Shown here in pieces: positions 18,069 to 26,743 of a stretch of 64,000 nt of DNA (position 1 is the stretch's first letter; the number at the start of each line of letters is the position of its first letter). A model generated the notes under the pieces. The model saw only the letters and a program-made list of their open reading frames with translations, searched no databases and was not told where the DNA came from. The stretch is from Streptomyces genisteinicus (lineage in GTDB: Bacteria > Actinomycetota > Actinomycetes > Streptomycetales > Streptomycetaceae). The DNA is taken from positions 3,424,501 through 3,488,500 of the forward strand of contig NZ_CP060825.1 in assembly GCF_014489615.1 (NCBI RefSeq), written 5' to 3'. The translations under genes were made by a program, and so were the position numbers.

Positions 18069-19251
18069 AGGCCACGACCCGGCCGCGGACGGCGGCCGGG
18101 CGGACGAGCCGGCGGGTCCGTTCCTCGGCGAGTACACGCCGACCGGTCCGTTCCGGCACTCGGGTGCGCGGAAGGCGTCCGTGCTGTTCTACCGGAACGG
18201 CGGGCACAGCGTGGCCACCGTCTCCGGCGTGGAGCACCACAACCGGCGGGCGCTGGCCCGGCCGCACACCGTGTGCGAGATCGCGCTCGGCACCTTCCAG
18301 TCGCAGCTCCAGATGGAGCTGCCCGCCGCCGGCGGCACCTCCTTCTTCAAGGCGGAGGTGGACATCCACTGGTCGGTGGAGAACCCGTTCCTGGCCGCCA
18401 CCGAAGTGGTCACGGACGTCGCCGCCCGCCTCACCGCGCCGGTGCTGGAGCGCCTGCGCGAGGTCTCCTCCCAGTACCGGGTGTCCGACGCGGAGCGCGC
18501 CGACCGGGCGATCACCGGCCAGTGCGCGGGCGGACGGTGGGACGACCTGGGCTCCGAACTCGGGCTGCGCGTACGCCTGTACGTGCGGCTGCGGGTGGAC
18601 GACCGGACGATCAGCCACTCGGAGGAGATCCGGGACGCGCACGCCTCGGCGGCGCTGACCGAGGTCCACCAGACCGCGTTCCGCACGATGCTCCGGGGCG
18701 GCCGGCTGGAGCAGCTCAGCTACATGCTGGCCAAGGAGCCCGAGGCGGCGAAGGAGTTCCTGGAGAAGATCCGCCAGGAGGGCCGCCAGGACGAGAAGGA
18801 GCGGGTCGACCGGCTCTTCGACCTCGTGGCCGGCGGCCAGATCCAGTCCAGCGACGTGGAACGGCAGGCACTGGACCTGCTCGACCAGGGGCGCGGGCAG
18901 GTCCGGGGGCCCATCGGCCACCTGCCCGCCCGGCGGCGGGCGCCGGAGCTCACGGCCGGCCCGCAGGGGCACGCGCCGGAGTCGTACACCCCGGGGTGGG
19001 TGGCGGACGAGCCGCCCTCCCGGGGCGACCGGCGGGACCGGCGGGACCGGGACGACCGGGACGACCGCCGGAACGGACGGGACGCACGGGACGCACACGA
19101 CGCGCGGGACGCACGGGGCGCACGGGACGGTCGAACTTCCGAGCGGTACTCGAACTCCCTTGCAGATCAAGGGAATTCGGAACCGGAACCGCCGCGTCGG
19201 CGTCGTCCCAGCAACGAGGACGACGGCTGGCCGTGGGCAGAGGAGGACTGA
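18061..19251 (+). CDS. SPFH/band-7-like protein with Arg/Asp-rich tail
   Basis: 396 residues from the ATG at 18061, inside the end of the previous gene. The region 40-265 has an alpha/beta pattern with a long amphipathic helix, FFKAEVDIHWSVENPF and TAPVLERLREVSSQYRVSD, LRVRLYVRLRVDD and a coiled segment MLAKEPEAAKEFLEKIRQEG. This resembles SPFH (stomatin/band 7) domains, but the match is by eye only and no membrane segment is seen. Residues ~320-360 are an Asp/Arg mixed-charge run (DRRDRRDRDDRDDRR and DARDAHDARDARGARD), similar to tails in three other proteins of this array. The final residues are acidic (WPWAEED). Its stop overlaps the next start by one base. Confidence 0.6.
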   Translation: MAEGHDPAADGGRADEPAGPFLGEYTPTGPFRHSGARKASVLFYRNGGHSVATVSGVEHHNRRALARPHTVCEIALGTFQSQLQMELPAAGGTSFFKAEVDIHWSVENPFLAATEVVTDVAARLTAPVLERLREVSSQYRVSDAERADRAITGQCAGGRWDDLGSELGLRVRLYVRLRVDDRTISHSEEIRDAHASAALTEVHQTAFRTMLRGGRLEQLSYMLAKEPEAAKEFLEKIRQEGRQDEKERVDRLFDLVAGGQIQSSDVERQALDLLDQGRGQVRGPIGHLPARRRAPELTAGPQGHAPESYTPGWVADEPPSRGDRRDRRDRDDRDDRRNGRDARDAHDARDARGARDGRTSERYSNSLADQGNSEPEPPRRRRPSNEDDGWPWAEED

Positions 19252-19853
19252 TGACGGCCGACGGGGGAGTCACGGACGACGCGGCGCCGGGGGGCGCCGC
19301 GCCGGGTGGTGGGGCCACGGGGGTCCGCACCGCCGCGGATCCGGTCGTGCGCGTGCCGGACGGGGGTCGGAACGCGCACGACCGGGCCGGAGAACGGATC
19401 GCCGAACGCCTGCTCAACACCGTCCGGGAGGACCTGGGCCGGGCCGACTCCAAGGCGGCCGTGCTGCTCTCCGGGGCACTCGCCCTGCCCGCCTTCCTGA
19501 TCGGACGGCACGGGGCCCCCGACTGGCGGTGGCCCGGCGACCTCGCCCTGGTCGTCGCGGGCGGGCTGTGGACGGTCGCGGTGACCGCCCTGGTGCGGGC
19601 GCTGATGCCCCGCACCGGCACGCTCCGGGACGGCGACGGGGTCACGTACTTCGGGGACCTGCTGGAACGGCGCGACGCCGCCCGGCTGGCCGCCGCGGTC
19701 ACCGAGGCCGGGCGCGACCCGGCCGGATGGCTGCTCGTCCAGGCCGTCGACGTCAGCTCGATCCTGTCCGCCAAGTACCGGGCCATCCGCTGGGGTGTCG
19801 GCACCCTCGCACCGGCCGCGGCCCTGGCCCTGGGCTGGAGCCTGGCGCGCTGA
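19251..19853 (+). CDS. Three-helix membrane protein resembling Pycsar effector PycTM
   Basis: 200 residues from the ATG at 19251 (TGATG overlap, with GAGGA just upstream). After ~45 variable residues comes the family-like block AERLLNTVREDLGRADSKAA followed by a hydrophobic segment (VLLSGALALPAFLIG), a second (LALVVAGGLWTVAVTALVRA), a cytoplasmic loop with YFGDLLERRD and a last segment (GTLAPAAALALGWSLA). The motif R-x-D-x-K-A before the first helix, the L-V-Q-A-V-D-V-S-S-I-L-S-A-K-Y-R-A stretch before the last helix, and the size match the Pycsar effector family, whose members damage the membrane on binding cCMP or cUMP. A cyclase-like protein is encoded three genes upstream. Effector function here is inference. 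Confidence 0.7.
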   Translation: MTADGGVTDDAAPGGAAPGGGATGVRTAADPVVRVPDGGRNAHDRAGERIAERLLNTVREDLGRADSKAAVLLSGALALPAFLIGRHGAPDWRWPGDLALVVAGGLWTVAVTALVRALMPRTGTLRDGDGVTYFGDLLERRDAARLAAAVTEAGRDPAGWLLVQAVDVSSILSAKYRAIRWGVGTLAPAAALALGWSLAR

Positions 19854-19992
19854 CCGCCGAACGGAACCGCCCCGGCCGCACGCGGGAGCGGGACCGCCGC
19901 ACCGCACGCGGGAGCCGGACCGCCCTCGGGCCGTACGCGTGAGCCGCGCGCACGCCCCGCACGGGCACCAGAGACGACATGAGGGGAACCCT

Positions 19993-22404
19993 GTGGGAAC
20001 AGTCAGGGGATCACGGCGCCCGGCGCGGGTCTTCCGCCGGGAACGGTCCGGACTCCGCGAGACCGGCCCGGTACGACCGTCCGGACTCCGCGAGACCGGC
20101 CCGGTCCGAACGAAGGCCCCCGGGGCCCGCCGCACCTGGACGCGCCGCGGCGCGGTCGCCGTGCTCGCCGCCGCCGCGGTGCTGGCCTCGCCGGCCGCGT
20201 ACGCCGGCCGGCAGGCGTCGCCCGCCGCCGAGAAGCCCGCCTTCACCGCGGTCAACTACGCGGTGGCCGTCGACGAGTCGGCCAGCCTCGCGGACGAGGA
20301 CATGGCGGCGGAGAAGGCCGCCGCCAAGCGGATCGCGCTGGGCGACGTCTCGGCCGCGTCCCGGGTCACCGTCTTCGGCTTCGCCGCGGCCGAGGCCCAG
20401 GGGCAGAGCGCGGTGGACCCGGTGTGCCCGCGCACCACGCTGGACGCCGCCGGGCGCCGGACGATCGGCGACTGCGTCGGCAAACTGCGCAAGCGCACGG
20501 AGAAGGAGGGCACCGGCACCGACTTCCCCAGCGCGATCCGGCAGGGCGTGCACGAGCTCAGCACCGGCACCGACCCCTCCGTGCCCCGGGTCCTCTTCCT
20601 CCTCACCGACGGCGTGATGGACGTTTCCGGCAGCCCCAAGTACGGCGACCCCAGCCACCGCGCGAAGGAGGGCGAACGGCAGCTGGCGGCCGAACTGGAG
20701 AACGCCGCCGCGAACAACGTGCAGATCTGGCCGCTCGGCTTCGGTCCCAAGCCCGACAGGGCGCAGCTCGACGCGATCGCCGCGGGCGGCTACCAGAAGG
20801 GCTGCGTCGACCTCCCCTCCGCCCGCCCGGCCGCCGACGTGGTCGAAGGCGCGAAGGACCTCGGCCCGAAGCTGGAGAAGGTCTTCGCCGCAGCCCACTG
20901 CCTGCGCTACCAGCCGGGCCCGGAGGGCGAACGCCCCCCGGCCACCCTGGAGATCGCGATCTCCCCGCTCGCGACCGTCGGCAGCATCGTGGTCGACAAG
21001 GGCGACGCCGAGGTCGACATCACGTACACCGACCCCGCCGGCAACGAGGTCCCCACCACGGGCAGGGCCCGGGGGTCGGTCTTCGAACTGGCCGGAGCGG
21101 ACGACACGGTGGAGGCACTGCGGATCACCGATCCGCTGCCCGGCGTCTGGAAGATCAAGGCCGAGGCGCCCGAGGGCCACCGCTCGCTGCCCGTCGGCGT
21201 CAGCGTGCTCTGGCAGGGCGAGCTGCGCGGGGCCATCACCATGGACCCGCCGTCGCCGCAGGCCGGCCAGAAGGCCACCGTGACGATGCGCCTCCAGACC
21301 CGGGACAACTACGCGGTCAAGGACCCGCGGGACTACGCCGGGCTCAGGGTCACCAGCAGCCTGACCGGGGACGGCTTCGCGCCCGTGCCCCTGACGCTCG
21401 CCGACGACGGCAAGGGGCCCGACCCGGACGCGGGCGACGGCGCGTTCACGGGCACCGTGCAGATCCCCGGGGACGCGGCCGGGGCCCTGGAGGTCACCGG
21501 CACGCTCACCGCGTCCGGGCTGAGCGCCGACACCCGCAGCGAGCCCGGCCGGGTCGCACCGCCCCAGCTGCCCGTCACCGCGGCGCTCACCCTCGACGAC
21601 GCCGACGTCCACCCGGGCGCGCGGGTCACCGGCAGCCTCGCCGTCAGCAACACCGACGACCGGCCGCACACCCTGCGGCTGTCGCTCGCCGACGTCCGGG
21701 CCGGGCAGCTGACCCTCTCCCCCGGCGAGATCGTCGTGGCGCCGGGCGAGTCCGGCACCCGGAAGGTGACCGTGCAGGTCGGGGCCGCCGGCGTGTTCGG
21801 CGACCGCCTCGGCGGCGACGGGCTGCTCGTCGGCGGCACCGTGACCGTCGTGGACACCGGGAGCGAGGACGGCGACCTGACGCTGGTCAGCTCCCCGGTC
21901 TCGGTACGGGTGACACCCGAACCGGGCCTCTGGGAGAAGTACTGGTGGGGCTTCCTGACCGGGGCCGCGCTGGCGGCCGCCGCGGCCGTGGCGGTCGTCC
22001 TCCTGCTGGGCCAGCGCCGCAGGCGCCGGGACCCGGCGGGCCTGGTGCTGCGACTGGTCTCCGAGTCCGGCGACGTGGTCGCCGAGCACCGGGCCGGCCA
22101 CGGCCACAAGCAGTGGTACGAGTTCGCCGTCGTCGAGCCGCACCGCAATCCGCGCATCGAGCGGCGCAGCAACGGCCCGTACGCGGTGCAGCGCAGCCCC
22201 GAGGGCGGCGCGGTGCTGCGCAGACGCGGCGGGGGCCGCACCCGGCTGACGGAACAGGGGCAGATCCAGCTGGCCGACAACCTGAGCCTCACCCTCGCCG
22301 GCCCCGTACCGGGCGCACGCACCGGCGGCCGCACCACCACCGCGTCCCCGAACCCCGACAGCGGGGCGGCCGGGAGCGGCGGCTCGTACGACGCGTACCT
22401 GTGA
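19993..22404 (+). CDS. Membrane-spanning von Willebrand factor A protein
   Basis: 803 residues from the GTG at 19993, with GAGGGG six bases upstream. The order is: cytoplasmic N terminus containing two copies of an 11-residue repeat (SGLRETGPVR), a signal-anchor (AVAVLAAAAVLASPAAYA, residues 55-71), and a vWA domain with MIDAS residues D94-E-S-A-S98 (DxSxS) and LLTDGVMD for the second metal site. Beta-sandwich domains follow to residue ~640, then a membrane helix (~650-675) ending in RRRRR and a ~120-residue cytoplasmic domain (RAGHGHKQWYEFAVVEPHRN). The metal site should be outside the membrane, so it may sense an envelope partner and report inside. A gap of 139 bases separates it from the PycTM-like gene. 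Confidence 0.78.
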   Translation: MGTVRGSRRPARVFRRERSGLRETGPVRPSGLRETGPVRTKAPGARRTWTRRGAVAVLAAAAVLASPAAYAGRQASPAAEKPAFTAVNYAVAVDESASLADEDMAAEKAAAKRIALGDVSAASRVTVFGFAAAEAQGQSAVDPVCPRTTLDAAGRRTIGDCVGKLRKRTEKEGTGTDFPSAIRQGVHELSTGTDPSVPRVLFLLTDGVMDVSGSPKYGDPSHRAKEGERQLAAELENAAANNVQIWPLGFGPKPDRAQLDAIAAGGYQKGCVDLPSARPAADVVEGAKDLGPKLEKVFAAAHCLRYQPGPEGERPPATLEIAISPLATVGSIVVDKGDAEVDITYTDPAGNEVPTTGRARGSVFELAGADDTVEALRITDPLPGVWKIKAEAPEGHRSLPVGVSVLWQGELRGAITMDPPSPQAGQKATVTMRLQTRDNYAVKDPRDYAGLRVTSSLTGDGFAPVPLTLADDGKGPDPDAGDGAFTGTVQIPGDAAGALEVTGTLTASGLSADTRSEPGRVAPPQLPVTAALTLDDADVHPGARVTGSLAVSNTDDRPHTLRLSLADVRAGQLTLSPGEIVVAPGESGTRKVTVQVGAAGVFGDRLGGDGLLVGGTVTVVDTGSEDGDLTLVSSPVSVRVTPEPGLWEKYWWGFLTGAALAAAAAVAVVLLLGQRRRRRDPAGLVLRLVSESGDVVAEHRAGHGHKQWYEFAVVEPHRNPRIERRSNGPYAVQRSPEGGAVLRRRGGGRTRLTEQGQIQLADNLSLTLAGPVPGARTGGRTTTASPNPDSGAAGSGGSYDAYL
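20046..20110 (+). repeat. Tandem 33-bp repeat inside the vWA gene
   Basis: Two adjoining copies starting at 20046 and 20079, identical over the first 27 bases. The period of 33 keeps the frame and encodes S-G-L-R-E-T-G-P-V-R-x twice in the cytoplasmic N terminus. Confidence 0.9.
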
Positions 22405-22439
22405 GGCCGCGCGTCGTGACAGCAGCGCCGGCCGCATCC

Positions 22440-22467
22440 GCGCCGGCACCGGGACCCGTGCCGGCGC
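22440..22467 (+). terminator. Hairpin between the vWA and tubulin-like genes
   Basis: 10-bp perfect stem (22440-22449 with 22458-22467) with an 8-base loop, followed by further GC-rich dyads to about 22490. It lies in the 151-base gap and may reduce read-through into the second half of the array. Confidence 0.45.
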
Positions 22468-22555
22468 GTCACGCGCCGGCGCGGGCCGCGGACACCCAAG
22501 GACGCATCAAGGACGGGACCGGCCTCCGACACGGCCGCCAGCGGGGAGGAAACCC

Positions 22556-25500
22556 ATGAAGATCTTCCAGCCGATGCTCTTCGTCGGCCTGGGCGGCACC
22601 GGAGGACTGGTCGGCGCCGAACTCGAACGGAAACTGCGCGCCGAGCTCTGCGGCCCCGACGGCACCGCCCTCGGCCACCTGAGCGGCCACGCGCCCTACC
22701 AGCTGCCCGAGTGCCTCCAGTTCGTCTACGCCGACTACAGCGAGTCCGACCTGCAGCGGCTGCCGCAGTTCAACGTCGACCCCTCGCTGCGCGCCGCCTA
22801 CTCCCGCACCTCGCGGGCCACCCACAACCTGCTGCCGAACTTCGACAGTTCGCCCGAGGTCACCAAGATGCTCCGGGCGAGCCTGCGCGACGAGGTCGCC
22901 GACTGGCTGCCGCCGCGCATCGACGAACCGAAGGTCACGCCGCTGCACAACGGCGCGGGCCAGCTCCCCACGGTCGGCCGGGCGGCCCTCTTCGCCACCC
23001 TGCGGCACTCCCTCGCCCCCGTGCTGGAGCCGCTGCTCCAGGCGATCGACGCCATCGCCAGGTCGGCGGGCGAACTGAGCGAGTTCGGCGGCGGGAAGGT
23101 CAGCGGCTGCGACGTGTTCGTGGCCTTCTCGGTCGCGGGCGGCACCGGGGCCGGCATCTTCCTGGACTACCTCCACCTCATCAACCACGCGTTCCAGATG
23201 CGCCGCTTCAACGGCGTGAAGATCTACCCGCTCGTGGTCATGCCCTCGTCGTTCGCCTCGTCGGCCGGCGGCGGACGGGAGGCGGACCTCAACGCCGCCC
23301 GCGCGCTGGTCGACCTCTTCCGCCTGGTGGACGGGCAGAACGCGCCGACCGAGGGCGCCGAGATCGGCGACCTGGAGCACGACGGCGGACTCGGCATCCG
23401 CTACCCGGGCACCACCCCGATCCGGCTGCGCACCGGCATCCTGCCGACGGCCTTCCTGTTCAGCCCCACCGCCGGCATCCGCCAGGACGACCTGCGGCGC
23501 TCCATCGTGTCGCTGGTGATGTCGCTGATCGGCACCGAGCTCGGCGACGGCCGCTCACGGGGGCGGACGATGGCCGCCGACGACGACTACCAGACCTTCG
23601 CCGCCAGCTTCATCAACCGGGGGGTGCACCGCAGCGCCGTCTCCCCCACCGGCATCGGGCGCCAGGGCGTCTCCACCAGCCTGGTGGCCTCCATGACCGC
23701 GCCGATGGACCAGCTCGCGGACCTGGTCGCCGGCCGGCTGCTGCGCCGGGCCGTCACGGACCTGCTGGAGCGGCCGCGGGCCGTGCTGCGGGACGACGCG
23801 GTGCCCATGATCCGGCGGCTGTTCGCCGACGCCAACCTGGAAGAGCTCTGGGAACGCAAGCAGCTCGACGTCCCCGACCCCGACCCGCTGCCCCGCGGCG
23901 GCCGGGCGATCGAGGTCGCCCTCGGCGAACGCGTCACGGACATGCAGCGCCTCCTCGCCGACCTCCAGACCATCGCCGTCCGCGAGGCCGCCTCCATGGC
24001 CGACCGGTTCGCCCCCCGGCCCGCCATCGACAAGCTGCTCCAGAGCGTGGACCCGTTCGTCGCCGAACGCCTGGTCAAGGGTGTGCCGGACAGCGAGGAG
24101 GCCATCGCGCGGGCGGGCTTCCTCGGCATGCTGAACAGCCGCGCCCGGGCGCCCCAGCGCCCGCCGGGCGTCACCGACCAGCCGCCCAAGGTCCCCCGGA
24201 TCAAGGGCCGGCTGGCCGGGATGTCGCCGGCCCGCTGGGGCGACGACGACGTGCGCGCCGCACTGCACGAGCAGGACACCTGGTACCGCTGGCGCTGCCA
24301 CTCCGTGTGGCACGAGGCCTGGCGGGAGCAGCAGCAGCGCTGGCAGACGCAGGCCGACACCGCGGGCGCCGACCTCGGCCGCCTGGTCAACTCCTTCGTC
24401 AAGCACGCCGAACGGGAGCGCAAGGTCTCCGCGCAGAAGGGGCTCGAACTGTACGAGGACCGCACGGGCATCTCGTACCTGCTGCCGCCGCAGCGCACCC
24501 TCAACCACTTCTACGAGGACGTCGTGACCCGGCTGGTGCGCCGGGAGGGCCTGCGCGAGACGGAGGCCGAGGACGCGCTGCTGCTCCGCATGATCGACGG
24601 CGACACCTGGCGCGCGGTGCACACCCTCAGCAGGCGCAACCCCGACGGGGCGGTCGCCACGGTCAAGGCCCAGCTCGAAGGGCGGATCACCCGGCTGTTC
24701 GCGGAGAGCGGCGAGCACCTGGAGGAGCGGCCCCTGCTGCCCGCCATGAGCACCCTGCTGGCCGCGGCCGCGGGCGACGGCGACGCGGCGGAGCACGTCA
24801 GCAAGGAGGCCCTCGAACTCTTCGGGCGGAAGCTGACCGGCCTGCTGCCCGTGGGCTTCACCCCGGAGGGGACCGGTCCGCTGCGCGTGCTGGTCACCTA
24901 TCCGCGCGTGCAGGCCGTGGACGAGGTGCAGGAGTACCTGGGCAAGGCGCTGCAACTGCCGTCGGACGCCAAGAACTCGGTGGAGTACCGGGGCGTGGAG
25001 AGCGACAGCGTCACCGTGGTCCTCTTCCGCAGCGAGATGAGCCTCACCCAGGTGCCCGAGGCCCGCAAGGTGCTGCGGCAGTGGGCCCGGGCCAAGGACT
25101 CCGAGCAGGCGCAGGACGTGCTGCGCTGGCGGCAGCGGCTCGGCTTCCGCGACAGCTGGATGGTCAGCAGCGAGGAGGACCGGCGCGTCATCCTCCACCG
25201 GCTGCTGTGCTGCATGTGGAACGGCCAGGTGGACGTGCTGGACGGGGAGACCTCCTCGCCCGTCCGGGTCCGGCTGCGGCTCTTCCCCGAGCAGGGCGCC
25301 CAGGTCCCCGGCGTCCGGCTGCGGCTCGGCGACTATCCGGGCGGCGTGTCCAGCTGGGCGGAGCTGCTGCGCAGCTACGAACGCTGGACCGTCCTCGACG
25401 ACGAGCGGACCGTGGAGGACTACTGCCGCGAGCTGATGGGCGCACAGCCGACCGGGCTCGCCCGCAACGGCAGCGAACCCCACCCGCTCTTCGTCGAGTT

Positions 25501-26743
25501 GGTCGAGAAGATCGCGCCGCGCCAGCTGGAGCTGCTGGACGACCGCAGGGAACGCGGCGGCGAGCGCGTCGAGGGGTGGGTGCGCCCGCTCCGGGAGTTC
25601 TGGGCGGTGACGCTGCCCGCCGCGCTGGACACCGAGTTCGGCGACCAGCGGGCACTCCAGCCGACGCTGCGCACGCTGCTGGACCACGTACGCGGCGGCT
25701 CCCCGGCGCCGTCGCGCCGGAGCACCGGGCCGACGGTGCCGGGGCGCCGGCGCGCGGACGAGGACGACGACTGGGGCACCGCGCCGCGCGCCTCCGCCGG
25801 AACGGGCGCGGGCGCCCGTGACGGCGACCGGCACACCGCGGCGGGCGACGACCACGGCTACGGCGCCGGTGACGGGCCCGGCCGCGTCGCACCTGACGAC
25901 AGGGACGACCACGAGGGCCGCGACGGCCGCCGCGTCCGCCGTGCCCGCACCGCCACGGCCGACCGCGCCGGGGCGGCCGGCGGCGACCGCGACGCGTGGG
26001 GGACGGGCGGCGGCCGCACCACCCGCGACGACGGGACCCGCGACACCCGGGACGAGGACGACGGCTCCGCCCGGGACGGTCACGGCGTCCGCGCCGACGA
26101 CCGCACCACCCGCGACACCCGGGACGGTGACCGCTGGGGCGCCCGTGACCGGGACCGGGATGGGGACGGTGACGGTGACAGGGGCGGTGACCGCTGGGAC
26201 GCCCGTGACCGTGACCGTGACCGGGATGGGGACGGGGACGGCTGGGGCACCCGCCACCGGGACCGTGACCGTGACGGGGGCCGGCGCGGCGACGCGCGGG
26301 ACCCACGCGCCGGCGACGGCGACCGCGCCCCCGGCTCCGCCCGCGACGACGGCGCCCGCGACGCCCGGGACGGGGACCGCTGGGGCACCCGTGACCAGGA
26401 CGGGGACGGGGACAGGGACGGCTGGGCCGCCCGGGACCGGGACGGTGACCGCCGGGGCACCCGTGACCGTGACCGTGACGGATACGAGGACGGATCCGGG
26501 GACCGGACCGGGGACGACTGGGGCACCGGGAACGGGGGCCGGACCGCCGCGGACGGAGACGGTGACGGTGGCGGCGACAGCGACGGCACCGGGAGCAGGC
26601 GCCGCGCGGACGACGACACCTGGGGCTCCTGGACCGCCGGGGGCGCCGACTCCCGCGCCGACGACTCCCATGCCGGCGACGACGACGGCGGCCGCGGCCG
26701 CGCCCGCGACCCGCGCGCCCCCTGGGACGGTGACTCCGAATGA
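22556..26743 (+). CDS. Giant tubulin/FtsZ-like protein with mixed-charge tail
   Basis: 1395 residues from the ATG at 22556, preceded by GGGGAGGAAACCC. The N terminus (PMLFVGLGGTGG, residues 6-17) and the loop FSVAGGTGAGIFLDYLHL (GGTGAG at 195-200) are the nucleotide-binding glycine motifs of the tubulin superfamily, as in the Tubulin_2 group of large bacterial proteins. Residues 200-1050 are alpha/beta and helical with no other motif I can name; GTP-dependent assembly is likely but unproved. From about residue 1055 to 1395 the chain is almost only Asp, Arg, Gly and Thr with repeats of the GDRWGTRDRDRDGD type. Such a tail is unlike any FtsZ linker. The stop overlaps the next ATG (ATGA). Confidence 0.8.
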   Translation: MKIFQPMLFVGLGGTGGLVGAELERKLRAELCGPDGTALGHLSGHAPYQLPECLQFVYADYSESDLQRLPQFNVDPSLRAAYSRTSRATHNLLPNFDSSPEVTKMLRASLRDEVADWLPPRIDEPKVTPLHNGAGQLPTVGRAALFATLRHSLAPVLEPLLQAIDAIARSAGELSEFGGGKVSGCDVFVAFSVAGGTGAGIFLDYLHLINHAFQMRRFNGVKIYPLVVMPSSFASSAGGGREADLNAARALVDLFRLVDGQNAPTEGAEIGDLEHDGGLGIRYPGTTPIRLRTGILPTAFLFSPTAGIRQDDLRRSIVSLVMSLIGTELGDGRSRGRTMAADDDYQTFAASFINRGVHRSAVSPTGIGRQGVSTSLVASMTAPMDQLADLVAGRLLRRAVTDLLERPRAVLRDDAVPMIRRLFADANLEELWERKQLDVPDPDPLPRGGRAIEVALGERVTDMQRLLADLQTIAVREAASMADRFAPRPAIDKLLQSVDPFVAERLVKGVPDSEEAIARAGFLGMLNSRARAPQRPPGVTDQPPKVPRIKGRLAGMSPARWGDDDVRAALHEQDTWYRWRCHSVWHEAWREQQQRWQTQADTAGADLGRLVNSFVKHAERERKVSAQKGLELYEDRTGISYLLPPQRTLNHFYEDVVTRLVRREGLRETEAEDALLLRMIDGDTWRAVHTLSRRNPDGAVATVKAQLEGRITRLFAESGEHLEERPLLPAMSTLLAAAAGDGDAAEHVSKEALELFGRKLTGLLPVGFTPEGTGPLRVLVTYPRVQAVDEVQEYLGKALQLPSDAKNSVEYRGVESDSVTVVLFRSEMSLTQVPEARKVLRQWARAKDSEQAQDVLRWRQRLGFRDSWMVSSEEDRRVILHRLLCCMWNGQVDVLDGETSSPVRVRLRLFPEQGAQVPGVRLRLGDYPGGVSSWAELLRSYERWTVLDDERTVEDYCRELMGAQPTGLARNGSEPHPLFVELVEKIAPRQLELLDDRRERGGERVEGWVRPLREFWAVTLPAALDTEFGDQRALQPTLRTLLDHVRGGSPAPSRRSTGPTVPGRRRADEDDDWGTAPRASAGTGAGARDGDRHTAAGDDHGYGAGDGPGRVAPDDRDDHEGRDGRRVRRARTATADRAGAAGGDRDAWGTGGGRTTRDDGTRDTRDEDDGSARDGHGVRADDRTTRDTRDGDRWGARDRDRDGDGDGDRGGDRWDARDRDRDRDGDGDGWGTRHRDRDRDGGRRGDARDPRAGDGDRAPGSARDDGARDARDGDRWGTRDQDGDGDRDGWAARDRDGDRRGTRDRDRDGYEDGSGDRTGDDWGTGNGGRTAADGDGDGGGDSDGTGSRRRADDDTWGSWTAGGADSRADDSHAGDDDGGRGRARDPRAPWDGDSE
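26100..26530 (+). repeat. Degenerate tandem repeats coding for the Arg/Asp tail
   Basis: Short GACCGGGA/GACGGTGAC-type repeats, with longer units each coding roughly for GDRWG(A/T)RDRDRDGDGD, repeated about seven times with drift. Being in-frame and low complexity, this stretch is a likely site of length variation between strains. Confidence 0.75.

Noticed and set aside
26100..26530. Possible CRISPR array because of regular short repeats
   Set aside because: Repeats are in-frame coding, without unique spacers of constant length, and no cas genes are near.
23555..26671. Long minus-strand open frames opposite the tubulin-like gene
   Set aside because: Val/Pro/Gly-rich translations produced by the Asp/Arg repeat on the other strand; no start signals or domains.
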